Positions 1-7,729 of a stretch of 64,000 bases of DNA are shown here, one piece after another. Position 1 is the first letter of the stretch; each line of letters begins with the position of its first letter. The notes under the pieces were generated by a model. That model saw nothing but the letters and a program-made list of their open reading frames with translations, was not told the origin of the DNA and made no database searches. Source of the DNA: Candidatus Brocadiaceae bacterium S225 (GTDB lineage Bacteria > Planctomycetota > Brocadiia > Brocadiales > Scalinduaceae); the NCBI GenBank assembly GCA_007859995.1, contig SMSL01000006.1, forward strand, positions 1 to 64,000, read 5' to 3'. The translations under genes and the position numbers were made by a program.

Positions 1-12
1 TTTTTTCTTTGT

Positions 13-71
13 GGAATGGTATGGCTAACTCCAGTCGCCCTACGGGCTCCTTACGTTAGCCATACCATTCC
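13..71. repeat. Long perfect inverted repeat (hairpin)
   Basis: Two 17-bp perfectly complementary arms (13-29 and 55-71) flank a 25-nt centre. The arms contain GGAATGGTATGG and its complement. No T-run follows on either strand, so it is not an obvious intrinsic terminator. It resembles the end of a dispersed palindromic element. No second copy was seen in this window. Confidence 0.75.
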
Positions 72-114
72 TTATGCAATTATATAATTAATCTTTTGAT
101 AGTAAAACATATAA

Positions 115-246
115 GGGTGGATTAAGGACGAAGGACGAATCCACCAATAATAGATCACGATTGAAGGTGGATTCGCTATCGCTTAATCCACCCTACGCTA
201 ATATCAAAAGTCGTTGGGTTTTTGCTTTTTAAAACCCAACCTAATT
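115..246 (+). repeat. Dispersed repeat R1, copy 1 (three-hairpin element)
   Basis: This block of about 132 bp recurs almost identically at 11626-11756. It contains three hairpins in a row. The first two both have GGTGGATT/AATCCACC stems. The third has GTTGGGTTTT/AAAACCCAAC arms (213-222 and 231-240). The 8-nt loop of the third is TGCTTTTT here and its reverse complement in the other copy. The hairpin stems are shared with the MITE family at 24.6-28.6 kb. It encodes nothing and is likely a non-autonomous palindromic element. Confidence 0.85.
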
Positions 247-283
247 AAGTGTAAATGAGTTATATTTAAGGATACGTCGCATT

Positions 284-1480
284 ATGATTTATTTAGTTTT
301 GCCAAGAGGAAATAATTTCGGCTGGGGTGTCTGTGGCAAGTACCTGGTCAAAGAGATATCGGACATTACTGATGTAAAATACATTACGGATAGCTTTGGT
401 GTTGAAGATATTGGTGATGAGTATGAGTTTCATTTCCTTAAGAGCAAATTGCTCAGTGAGACGGATGCAAAGGAGTTCAGTCGTGACGTTAACCGACGGG
501 TAGGAAGCCCTGTTCTGCAGGCGATAGGTAACCAAGCCTTGATGCCATGGGGGCCTGAAATAAATAGTTCCTTCAAGGCGGGTTACACTTTTTTTGAAGA
601 AAATATACTTCAGCAGGAGTATATTCAAAATGGAAAAGATAACTTTGATATAGTGATTACCGGGTCAAAATGGTGTGAAGAGGTTTTGAGAGACCATGGA
701 CTGGATAATGTAGAAACAGTAATACAGGGAGTAGACCAGCAGATCTTCAATACTTTCCATTCAGAGAAAGAGATCTTCAAAGATAACTTTGTGATATTTT
801 CAGGTGGCAAGTTCGAGATTCGTAAGGGACAGGATATAGTTATCAGGGCATATAAGGTTTTACAGGATAGACATAAGGATGTCATGCTGGTAAATGCGTG
901 GTTCAATATGTGGGGTGACAGTATGAATACCATGGCCGCTTCCCCGCATATTAAATATGAAGTTAAATCTAAAGACTATGCGGCAGCGATGTACGGAATA
1001 TTGCAGGATAACGGTCTGGACACCGGACGGATAGTTACACTTTTGCCACGCTCTAATGCCCTTATGTCAAAAATTTACAAGAATACTGATATTGGTGTGT
1101 TCCCAAACAGATGCGAGGGGGGTACCAATCTTGTGCTCATGGAATACATGGCCTGCGGCAAGCCCGTAATCGCTTCTTATAGCAGTGGCCATCGAGATGT
1201 TATCAATAAAGATAATTCAATCATGATAAATAACATGAGGCCAATAGACATTAATAAAAACGGAACTAGGATTGCCATATGGGATGATCCTGATTTGGAC
1301 GAAACAATCAGTCACCTGGAATGGGCTTACCAACATAGAGACGAGTTGAAACCGTATGGGTCACAGGCGGGAAATGATCTCAAAGAACTTACATGGAAAA
1401 AGAGTGCGGAGCAGTTTGTTGAGATCATTGAGGGTAGCAAACATAGGATAAAAACCGGCAATCAATTTTGTTCAGTATAA
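284..1480 (+). CDS. Glycosyltransferase family 4 (GT-B) protein
   Basis: A 398-residue GT-B type glycosyltransferase, probably transferring a sugar from a nucleotide-sugar donor to a glycan or lipid acceptor at the cytoplasmic membrane face. The C-terminal donor domain is clear. It has FSGGKFEIRKGQD around residue 170, and the GT4 EX7E-like segment (FPNRCEGGTNLVLMEYMACGKP) around residues 275-300, where Glu positions bind the donor nucleotide. The N-terminal half is less conserved and includes an ITGSKWCEEVLR stretch typical of the interdomain region. The start is ATG with an AAGGA sequence about 11 nt upstream. It stands alone, convergent with the next gene, with only 19 bp between stops. 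Acceptor and sugar cannot be deduced. Confidence 0.85.
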   Translation: MIYLVLPRGNNFGWGVCGKYLVKEISDITDVKYITDSFGVEDIGDEYEFHFLKSKLLSETDAKEFSRDVNRRVGSPVLQAIGNQALMPWGPEINSSFKAGYTFFEENILQQEYIQNGKDNFDIVITGSKWCEEVLRDHGLDNVETVIQGVDQQIFNTFHSEKEIFKDNFVIFSGGKFEIRKGQDIVIRAYKVLQDRHKDVMLVNAWFNMWGDSMNTMAASPHIKYEVKSKDYAAAMYGILQDNGLDTGRIVTLLPRSNALMSKIYKNTDIGVFPNRCEGGTNLVLMEYMACGKPVIASYSSGHRDVINKDNSIMINNMRPIDINKNGTRIAIWDDPDLDETISHLEWAYQHRDELKPYGSQAGNDLKELTWKKSAEQFVEIIEGSKHRIKTGNQFCSV

Positions 1481-1499
1481 AAAAACTTTTTCCTTTAAA

Positions 1500-2120
1500 T
1501 CATTTCGGTTTTTCCAGAAGATGAGGATATTTCTCCTTTACCTGTTCCATTAGTTCAGCGTCCAACTTTGACTTATACAAAGTATTAACCCCTGAAAGTT
1601 GTTCTATGGTTAAATCGGCCGCACCTTTAAGGTCGGTACCTCTCAGACAGGCGTTCTGTAGATTGGCTTTACTTAGTTTTGTTTTATTCAGCTTTGTTTT
1701 GCTCAGGTCTGCATCACTCAGATTGGCACCACTCAGGTTTGCCTCGCTCAATCTGGCCTTATACAGTTTCGCCTTAATCAGTTTGACCTCACCCAGTTCC
1801 GCCTTACTCAGATTGGCTTTAGTCAGGTCTGCTTCACTCATGTCAGCTCCTGTCAAATTAGCTCCATGCAACAGGTAGGTGCCTCTCAGGTTGGCACCCT
1901 TGAGGTTGCTGCTCTTCAATATCATCCCCCACAGGTTGGCGCTACTCAAATCGACACCGCTCAGATTGGCTTTACTCAGATTGACCTGACTCAGTTTTAC
2001 ACCACTCAGTTTTGCTTCACTCAGGTCGGCACAACGTCCTTCTGCTCCGATGGTACGGAGCCAGGCTTTATGCTTTTCATGGATCTCACGTAGATCAGCA
2101 ATACTTATTTTTCGTCCCAT
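1500..2120 (-). CDS. Pentapeptide-repeat protein
   Basis: A 206-residue protein made mostly of A(D/N)LXX pentapeptide repeats from about residue 30 to 165 (for example ANLSG, ADLTK, AKLYK). These predict a right-handed quadrilateral beta-helix of about seven coils. The N-terminus (DLREIHEKHKAWLRTIG) is the helical cap often seen in this family. A charged non-repeat tail ends in LLEKPK. Some family members protect gyrase from toxins or quinolones, but most have no known role and nothing here assigns one. There is no signal peptide, so it is presumably cytosolic. A GGGGAG ribosome-binding sequence precedes the ATG. It lies between unrelated genes and is probably transcribed alone. Confidence 0.9.
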   Translation of the reverse strand: MGRKISIADLREIHEKHKAWLRTIGAEGRCADLSEAKLSGVKLSQVNLSKANLSGVDLSSANLWGMILKSSNLKGANLRGTYLLHGANLTGADMSEADLTKANLSKAELGEVKLIKAKLYKARLSEANLSGANLSDADLSKTKLNKTKLSKANLQNACLRGTDLKGAADLTIEQLSGVNTLYKSKLDAELMEQVKEKYPHLLEKPK

Positions 2121-2363
2121 CGTATAAGCTCCCCTTGCTCAATTTAGGTTACAATAAAGATTGTCGGGGTATAATAGTTGGGTTGGTTTGTTAAATCAAG
2201 GGGAAAAGAGAGCAGGGAGGATTGTCTCTTTGTGCTGTAAGGGCGTAAACGCAGGTAAATATAGATCGTGACAATTTTGTGATAGGATGGAACCTGGTAT
2301 TTGAGATTATTTCTATGACCGTTTAATTAATCATAATCTGAGGATAATCTGCGTTCGTTTTGG

Positions 2364-2735
2364 TCATTCTTTGTTTCTCGTTAAAAGATCACCGAGTATG
2401 CGTTTGTGCAGATGGTAATAGTCAATAGGTTTGGTTAAGTATTCGTCAGCACCATTTCCCAGAGCCTCTTTACAAGTTTCTTCGTCTATTAAGGCAGTTA
2501 CCATAATAATGCCGATGCCTTTGTCAAACAGCCTTACACGTTTCAAGACTTCTATGCCGCTTATTCCTTCCATTATAATATCAAGAAGCATGATGTCCGG
2601 TTTCAGGCTCTTTACTTTTTCTACTGCGTCCTCTCCACTGTGCGACACAATTATATCGTAATCCATTTCTTCCAGGAAGCTCTTAAGTAGGAAGCATGCG
2701 TCAACACTATCATCGACAATTAATATCTTGCGCAT
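2364..2735 (-). CDS. Stand-alone response regulator receiver (CheY-like), second of a tandem pair
   Basis: A 123-residue single receiver domain with no output domain. The phosphorylation set is complete by position: acidic pair D8/D9, phospho-acceptor D52 in MLLDIIM, T80 and K102 in the YLTKP motif. The open frame extends 11 codons further upstream. I chose the ATG at 2735 because GAAAGG lies about 8 nt before it and because the product then matches its neighbour's 123 residues exactly. It lies 52 bp downstream of a close paralogue, so the two are probably co-transcribed. With no kinase nearby, the partner is elsewhere. It may act in a phosphorelay or on the flagellar motor; neither is shown. 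Confidence 0.9.
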   Translation of the reverse strand: MRKILIVDDSVDACFLLKSFLEEMDYDIIVSHSGEDAVEKVKSLKPDIMLLDIIMEGISGIEVLKRVRLFDKGIGIIMVTALIDEETCKEALGNGADEYLTKPIDYYHLHKRILGDLLTRNKE

Positions 2736-2787
2736 CTTTTTGCCTTTCGTATTGGACCGGGTGGACAACGAGTCACGCTCGTTCTGC

Positions 2788-3159
2788 TTATTCTTTATTT
2801 CTCATTATAAGATCAACGAGTATGCATTCATTGAGATGCTTATAGTCAAAAGGTTTGGTTATATACTCGTCAGCACCATTTTCCAGGGATTCTTCACAAA
2901 ATGCTTCGTCTATTAAGCCAGAGACCATTATAATTCCTATGTTTTTATCAAACAGCCTTACCCGTCTCAAGACTTCCATGCCGCCCATTCCCTCCATTAT
3001 AATATCGAGAAGCATTATATCAGGTTTCAGGTTCTTTACCTTTTCCAGTGCGTCCGATCCGCAGTATGACATAATGACATTATGATCCATCTCTTCCAGG
3101 AAGCTCTTGAGCAGGAAGCATGCGTTGACATTGTCATCTACAATTAATATTTTGCTCAT
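2788..3159 (-). CDS. Stand-alone response regulator receiver (CheY-like), first of a tandem pair
   Basis: A 123-residue receiver domain, clearly duplicated from or into the next gene: same length, and most of the sequence is shared (for example FLLKSFLEEMD and PDIMLLDIIMEG). Residues D8, D9, D52, S80 and K102 fill the canonical receiver positions, so phosphorylation is expected. Differences gather in the alpha4-beta5 surface (SGLIDEAFCEES against TALIDEETCKEA), which normally sets partner choice, suggesting divergent partners. It is the first gene of a short two-gene unit reading away from pyrE. The intergenic region ahead contains a large inverted repeat at 3441-3488. No histidine kinase or output-domain gene is in the window. 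Confidence 0.9.
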   Translation of the reverse strand: MSKILIVDDNVNACFLLKSFLEEMDHNVIMSYCGSDALEKVKNLKPDIMLLDIIMEGMGGMEVLRRVRLFDKNIGIIMVSGLIDEAFCEESLENGADEYITKPFDYKHLNECILVDLIMRNKE

Positions 3160-3628
3160 ATTTACTCAGTAATATACTTAATAACTTTTCGGTATAATAT
3201 CGATCTGTATTATTGACACGTCACTATCATAACAAACCTTATGCCAAAAATGTGGGCAGGATAGCGGAACAGGACTAATCTGCAAGTTCGGTATAGAAAA
3301 GGGTCATTGGTCAGTGTTATATACCTTCTTATTCTCATTAAGTGCTTCACATAGTATTAACAGGTCAAAATATTTTTTTATGATTTTTGTAATGAATCTG
3401 AATGAATCAGTGAAAATCATTGTGAATCAGTTCGTTAAAGTGTGACATGGCACACTTTTGTGGCAGTACGCTTTTGCGCCTTGTCACAATAAATCGTTAT
3501 TAATCGATAGGCATTATATTTGGCAGTATCATTTTTATTACGCCTTAAATATTCCTGATACCTGACGGCTGATTATACATTTTAAGTAATTGTCAGGATC
3601 AGGTCTAAAGCGATAGTCAGCCTCTTTC
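3160..3628. other. Divergent intergenic region between the receiver pair and pyrE
   Basis: About 470 bp with no credible gene. It holds the inverted repeat at 3441-3488 and otherwise AT-rich sequence with several TGAATCA-like repeats around 3395-3430. It must carry the promoter of the minus-strand receiver genes. I could not pick out convincing -35/-10 boxes for them. Confidence 0.6.
3441..3488. promoter_or_regulatory. Imperfect 48-bp palindrome in the divergent region
   Basis: TGTGACATGGC (3441-3451) pairs with GCCTTGTCACA (3478-3488), 10 of 11 positions complementary. The centre carries two similar halves (CACACTTTTGTGG and TACGCTTTTGCG). There is no T-run, so an operator or structured leader is more likely than a terminator. 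The spacing of GG and GC doublets does not fit a sigma54 promoter. Confidence 0.4.
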
Positions 3629-3657
3629 TTGACACGATATTACAAAAGTGATAGTAT
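3629..3657 (+). promoter_or_regulatory. Sigma70-type promoter of pyrE-pyrF
   Basis: TTGACA at 3629-3634, a 17-bp spacer, then TAGTAT at 3652-3657. Transcription would begin near 3664, giving a leader of about 28 nt before the ATG at 3692. This excludes the in-frame start at 3629, which would lie inside the -35 box. Confidence 0.75.
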
Positions 3658-3691
3658 CATCCGACTTATCAGAAAATGCTGGAGTACTATT

Positions 3692-4339
3692 ATGAATGAA
3701 GATATTGCAAGGGTATTGCTTGAGAAAAAGGCGGTTATATTAAATGCGAAGGAGCCGTTTACTTTTGTATCTGGTATCAGAAGCCCTATTTATTGTGATA
3801 ACAGGCAGATGATTGCATATCCGGAAGAAAGAGAGCAGATTGTTGACGCCTTTATTAGTGCATCTCATGATTGTGATTTTGATATTGTTGCGGGGACATC
3901 AACAGCAGGGATTCCATGGGCATCGTGGATAAGTGACAAATTGAACAAGCCGATGGCCTATATCAGGAGTGCAAAAAAAGAACATGGTGCGGGTAATCAA
4001 ATTGAAGGTGCAGATGTAGACGGGGAAAAAGTACTTATTGTTGAAGACCTTATCAGTACCGGCGGAAGCAGTTTCAGTGCCGTAGAAGCGGTACGGGAGA
4101 GGGGGGGGAGTTGTGAGGCCGTAGTTGCAATATTTACCTATGACTTTAAGAAGGCCAAAGACATATTTAAAGAAGGGCGTTGTAGGCTCTTGACGGTTAC
4201 TAACTTCTCTACCCTTGTAAATGTTGCAAAAAAAAATGACATTTTAACTGATAGGGAATTGTCTCTTGTACTGGACTGGAACAGAGATCCTCAAAATTGG
4301 GGCCCGAAACACGGATTTCCCAATGCGGATAAAGGATAA
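3692..4339 (+). CDS. pyrE: Orotate phosphoribosyltransferase
   Basis: Catalyses orotate + PRPP to OMP + PPi, the fifth step of de novo UMP synthesis, in the cytosol. The PRPP-binding signature VLIVEDLISTGGSS is around residues 114-127 with acidic pair E118/D119. The flexible catalytic loop appears as AKKEHGAGNQIEG around residue 95, holding the conserved Lys, His and Gly. Length (215 residues) is normal. The frame is open to 3629, but I start at 3692: GGAG lies 7 nt before this ATG, the protein then begins as family members do, and the promoter covers the longer alternative. pyrF begins 3 nt after the stop, forming a pyrEF operon whose products act in sequence. The C-terminal tail (about residues 190-215, GPKHGFPNADKG) is slightly longer than in enterobacterial PyrE. 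Confidence 0.95.
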   Translation: MNEDIARVLLEKKAVILNAKEPFTFVSGIRSPIYCDNRQMIAYPEEREQIVDAFISASHDCDFDIVAGTSTAGIPWASWISDKLNKPMAYIRSAKKEHGAGNQIEGADVDGEKVLIVEDLISTGGSSFSAVEAVRERGGSCEAVVAIFTYDFKKAKDIFKEGRCRLLTVTNFSTLVNVAKKNDILTDRELSLVLDWNRDPQNWGPKHGFPNADKG

Positions 4340-4342
4340 TTA

Positions 4343-5188
4343 ATGAGTTATGTTGATGATTTAAGGGAAAGAGCAAAAAATGTAAAGAGTATTGTCTGTA
4401 TGGGTATTGACCCGGTAATTGAAAAGATTCCAATCAAGGGTGAGCCGCGTCAGGTTATTGAAGGGTTCTATCTTGATATTCTGAAGGAGATGAATAAAAG
4501 GGATTCATACCCGGCTGTAATTAAACCGAATATTGCGTATTTTGAGCAATATGGCTTTGACGGATTGAATGCTTTAAAGACAATTATTAGCCGGTACAAA
4601 TCATCAGGCATTCCAACACTTCTTGATGCAAAACGTGGTGATATCGGAAAGACATCAACGGCCTATGCAAAATCCGCATATGAATTCTGGGATTCAGATG
4701 CTGTGACCATTGCCCCATATATGGGCAGTGATTCTGTTGAACCGTTTATTCAATGGTGTGAAAAAGGAAAGGGTGTTTATATACTATGCCGGACTTCAAA
4801 CAAGGGAGCAGCTGACCTGCAGGACCTTAAAGTTGATGGTGTTCCGATATATATGAAGCTTGCAGAAAATATTTTAAAGTGGCACAAACCCGGTGTGGGT
4901 GCTGTTGTCGGAGCAACTTATATCGAAGAACTGGAGGAAATCAGCAGATTTTTTGTTGAATCAAAGAAAGAGGTTCCACTCTTGATACCTGGTGTAGGTT
5001 CGCAGGGGGGTAGTGCCGGAGAGGTTGTTGAAGTTTTGAAAAAGACAAGCAATGATATCCTGATCCACAGAATTAACAGTTCAAGTGGAATCAATTATGC
5101 GTATATTGAAAAAGATACATCTGATTATGCAGCGGCAGCGATTGATGCCCTTGAGACGCTGAATAAAGAGATAGGGGCGTTAGTATAA
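4343..5188 (+). CDS. pyrF: Orotidine 5'-phosphate decarboxylase
   Basis: Decarboxylates OMP to UMP, the last step of de novo pyrimidine synthesis. The catalytic motif DAKRGDIG starts at D95, giving the Asp-Lys-Asp array (D95, K97, D100). At 281 residues and with this motif spacing it belongs to the longer 'subfamily 2' type rather than the ~230-residue E. coli type. KPNIAYFE near residue 54 and the C-terminal LIPGVGSQGG phosphate-binding loop (around residue 215) fit a TIM barrel. It starts 3 nt after pyrE and shares its promoter. It ends 35 bp before a convergent gene, with a hairpin between them. Confidence 0.95.
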   Translation: MSYVDDLRERAKNVKSIVCMGIDPVIEKIPIKGEPRQVIEGFYLDILKEMNKRDSYPAVIKPNIAYFEQYGFDGLNALKTIISRYKSSGIPTLLDAKRGDIGKTSTAYAKSAYEFWDSDAVTIAPYMGSDSVEPFIQWCEKGKGVYILCRTSNKGAADLQDLKVDGVPIYMKLAENILKWHKPGVGAVVGATYIEELEEISRFFVESKKEVPLLIPGVGSQGGSAGEVVEVLKKTSNDILIHRINSSSGINYAYIEKDTSDYAAAAIDALETLNKEIGALV

Positions 5189-5198
5189 AAATGAGCAG

Positions 5199-5218
5199 GT
5201 CGGGTTTCCATACCCGAC
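5199..5218. terminator. Short hairpin between convergent pyrF and RLP-cupin genes
   Basis: GTCGGGT (5199-5205), a 6-nt loop, and ACCCGAC (5212-5218). It sits midway between two convergent stops and could terminate in both directions. There is no strong T-run next to the stem on either strand, so efficiency is doubtful. Confidence 0.45.
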
Positions 5219-5222
5219 AAAA

Positions 5223-6842
5223 TTATAGAAAGGCATTACATTGTTTCATCACAATCGGTTTGTCACGTTTATGATCTACAATGCAGAAAAAACCAAAAGG
5301 CTCTTTCCCCTTGTTGCGCAGCTGATGTTTCTCAAGAGGAGAGACGTAGGCAATATCATGGACAGAGATATTGAAAGAAGAATCTTCTTTGATTAGAACT
5401 CCATTGCCACGGACTCCTATGATCACGTGTTCATGTACGTGTTGTTCCAGGCTGGAATATCCTTCCGGTTCAATCTCAAAATATCGCAGATCAAATGACG
5501 TTTTTTCACCGGATTTACCGATAAGTTCCTGACGACTAATACCTCTGAAATCAAAATCATTATCAGTTTTATACTCTTCTATAAAACGTCCTGACCACTT
5601 GAACTCTTCACACCTCATAATTGGTTGATGTATAATCTGTTCCGGTCCTGATGGGATCTCGCATGAGGATCTAATTGGCTCTTCCGGTGTACAGAGCTTT
5701 TCGTTATACAGGGATTTGATCTTTTCCATAAAGACTTCGGTTGAATGTGAAATGTCAGTAGAGTGCTGCATCAGAGACCCGCCAACCAGATAAACAGTAT
5801 CGACACCATACATCTCATTAATTTCAGAGATACGGTCCATATGAATGCCCCCGGCAGGACAGGGGAGAGAGCTTTTCCAGGAACCATTGGAACCGCGAAG
5901 AGAGTTGCTGATTGCAAGACAGTCCTCTTCGGTAAAATGAAACCTGCCACCGGCGTGAGGGAAAACAGAAATATCGGCACCCAACATCCGGAAAAGAGTA
6001 CCCAGAAAAACGGAAGGTGCTATGCCGTGATTTGGATCATGGAAATGAGTACCGGTAAGGGCAGGGTGGGCCATTATGATTAAGTTGTATTTACCGGCAA
6101 TGTATCTGACCGTATCCGGGCCGACAAGCATGGGGGCAATAAGAATACCCTTTATGCCCTCCCTTAAAACATGCTGTACCTGTTCTTCAATATCTTCAAA
6201 TCTACCCGACACCATCGGAAAATAGAGAGTTTTTCGTTCTCTGCCGGTATTTACTTTCTCCACAGCCTCCTGGCATCTACACACTCTTTCCTTAAATGGG
6301 TGAAATTTCTGGTTTGAAATTCCATGATCATCCTTAATTAAATCAATACCGCCTTTAGCAAGTAAACCAGCCATCTTTGACAACTCTTTAATCGTAAGTC
6401 CCATTGGCTTGAGCGCTGAGCACGCAAGGGCACGTCCATACACTCCGAGTAGTTTCCTTATGCCATCGATTCCATAATTCGGGCCATTAAAAACAGAAAA
6501 GAATGACTCTGCAAAAGTAATATCTGAAATCTTAATATTGTTTTTTAAAGAGATGTTTCCAAAGAGAACGTTAAAAAATTGCGGAATACTGAGTTCTGTG
6601 ATATCAGTAAGATAGCTTATTGAAACAATATATTGGTCTGGTATCTCTCCGTCAGGTTGGATATTTTCAACAATTCCGATTATACCGTCTTCGAAATGTC
6701 TCTCCGGTATACAATCCTCCGGTACTTCTACCGTTTGTTCAAGGGTTATATCGGACGCGTGTTCTTCAATGCTTCTCTTATCATTGATGGTAATAATATA
6801 TTTGACGGTAAATCTTTCATTCTTAATATCCGGATATTCCAT
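5223..6842 (-). CDS. RuBisCO-like protein (form IV) fused to a C-terminal cupin
   Basis: A 539-residue protein in two parts. Residues 1-~405 are a RuBisCO large-subunit fold. ALKPMG places the active-site Lys at K145, and GGIDLIKDDHG gives K170 (the carbamylated-Lys position) and D172, but His (H173) replaces the metal-binding Glu. The loop-6 region (YLVGGSLM) lacks the carboxylase Lys. It is therefore a RuBisCO-like enolase/isomerase rather than a carboxylase. Residues ~409-539 are a cupin with likely metal ligands H468, H470, H472 or E471, and H506 (PLEKHQLRN). In R. rubrum a separate RLP isomerises 5-methylthioribulose-1-P, and a separate cupin then releases methanethiol to give 1-deoxyxylulose-5-P. 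The fusion suggests both steps of this methionine-salvage/isoprenoid shunt occur on one polypeptide; this is inference. It lies 56 bp downstream of the DUF1566 gene. No mtnA or mtnP is in the window. Confidence 0.88.
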   Translation of the reverse strand: MEYPDIKNERFTVKYIITINDKRSIEEHASDITLEQTVEVPEDCIPERHFEDGIIGIVENIQPDGEIPDQYIVSISYLTDITELSIPQFFNVLFGNISLKNNIKISDITFAESFFSVFNGPNYGIDGIRKLLGVYGRALACSALKPMGLTIKELSKMAGLLAKGGIDLIKDDHGISNQKFHPFKERVCRCQEAVEKVNTGRERKTLYFPMVSGRFEDIEEQVQHVLREGIKGILIAPMLVGPDTVRYIAGKYNLIIMAHPALTGTHFHDPNHGIAPSVFLGTLFRMLGADISVFPHAGGRFHFTEEDCLAISNSLRGSNGSWKSSLPCPAGGIHMDRISEINEMYGVDTVYLVGGSLMQHSTDISHSTEVFMEKIKSLYNEKLCTPEEPIRSSCEIPSGPEQIIHQPIMRCEEFKWSGRFIEEYKTDNDFDFRGISRQELIGKSGEKTSFDLRYFEIEPEGYSSLEQHVHEHVIIGVRGNGVLIKEDSSFNISVHDIAYVSPLEKHQLRNKGKEPFGFFCIVDHKRDKPIVMKQCNAFL

Positions 6843-6898
6843 ATTATCTTTTACTCTTTTCGGGAAGAAGCTTTATTGTAATTAAATACAAAGGCATG

Positions 6899-7729
6899 TT
6901 ATTCCAACGTGCGGACCGGTCGAACGAAGTAAAAAATGTAGTAGTAGATATCCCAATCCACCAGGCCTGAGAAGTAGTCTACTCGCCACGCTGCATTCGG
7001 ACTCTGATAGCTGTCACCAGTCCAGATCCAGCCTTGTGTTTTGTCGAAAATCGGATCAATAAATCGCCCTCGTTTATCTTTTAAGAGGGGACTTTGATTT
7101 CTCTCTTGAGGATAATCTGATTGAAACAGTTTATAATATTCAGCTGCATCTGCATCGTGTGGCAAAAAGAGATGCACCTTTTCAGGTTCCAATAATGATG
7201 CTGCCTCCTCGACAGTAGGTAGCCTCCAGTCATGATGACCTGCATATCCTTTCGTGTTCAGTCGCTTTATCCAACGATTCGCCTTTTCCCAGTTCATTCC
7301 TTGTGTTGATCCTGACTGGTGCCACATCAGCCCTGTAGCATGATCAATAACCACTTTTTCATTATTTATCTCTTTCAATACATAATCATGCCTGATTATA
7401 CTATGCCCATAAAATCCGCACTCCTTTATTTTGAAAATTTTGGTGTAACTCATTTTCTGTATTTCATTTGCCGACAAATTCCTGTAAGAGGAGCGTAGTT
7501 TTACCTGTTCAGCCATATCGCTGAAATCTTGTGAATTAGATGTATCAGCATTGTTATTAGTATTTACTGATGTTAAATTTGTGGCGGAAGCGGTTAGATA
7601 ACAAGTTGAAATGTGAGAAGTGCCGAAGAGTACAACAATATATAAGAGTAGTTTATAGAAAATAGTTATTCTCCTTATCTGTCTTGAAAGTATTGGCAAG
7701 TTTTGAGTATTTTTTCGTAAGAGCCTCAA
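6899..7729 (-). CDS. Membrane-anchored or secreted DUF1566 (Lcl-type) protein
   Basis: A 276-residue protein. Residues ~23-45 form one hydrophobic segment (IFYKLLLYIVVLFG), a signal anchor or uncleaved signal peptide. A low-complexity Asn/Thr/Ser linker follows. Residues ~125-276 form the DUF1566/Lcl domain, recognised by ATGLMWHQSGS, a WI..LN..GYAGH.DWRLPT core and a C-terminal FVRPVRTL. The family is extracytoplasmic and linked to collagen-like or adhesin surface proteins; its biochemical role is unknown. The annotated start is a TTG with no good ribosome-binding site, so the true start is uncertain. It is 56 bp upstream of the RLP-cupin gene on the same strand; a functional link is not evident. 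Confidence 0.8.
   Translation of the reverse strand: MRLLRKNTQNLPILSRQIRRITIFYKLLLYIVVLFGTSHISTCYLTASATNLTSVNTNNNADTSNSQDFSDMAEQVKLRSSYRNLSANEIQKMSYTKIFKIKECGFYGHSIIRHDYVLKEINNEKVVIDHATGLMWHQSGSTQGMNWEKANRWIKRLNTKGYAGHHDWRLPTVEEAASLLEPEKVHLFLPHDADAAEYYKLFQSDYPQERNQSPLLKDKRGRFIDPIFDKTQGWIWTGDSYQSPNAAWRVDYFSGLVDWDIYYYIFYFVRPVRTLE

Noticed and set aside
1606..2194. Several overlapping plus-strand open frames opposite the pentapeptide-repeat gene
   Set aside because: They are shadows of the repeat structure in the antisense strand.
3441..3500. Possible sigma54 promoters in the divergent region (TGGCAC and TGGCAG boxes)
   Set aside because: The GG to GC spacing is not the required 10 bp in either case.
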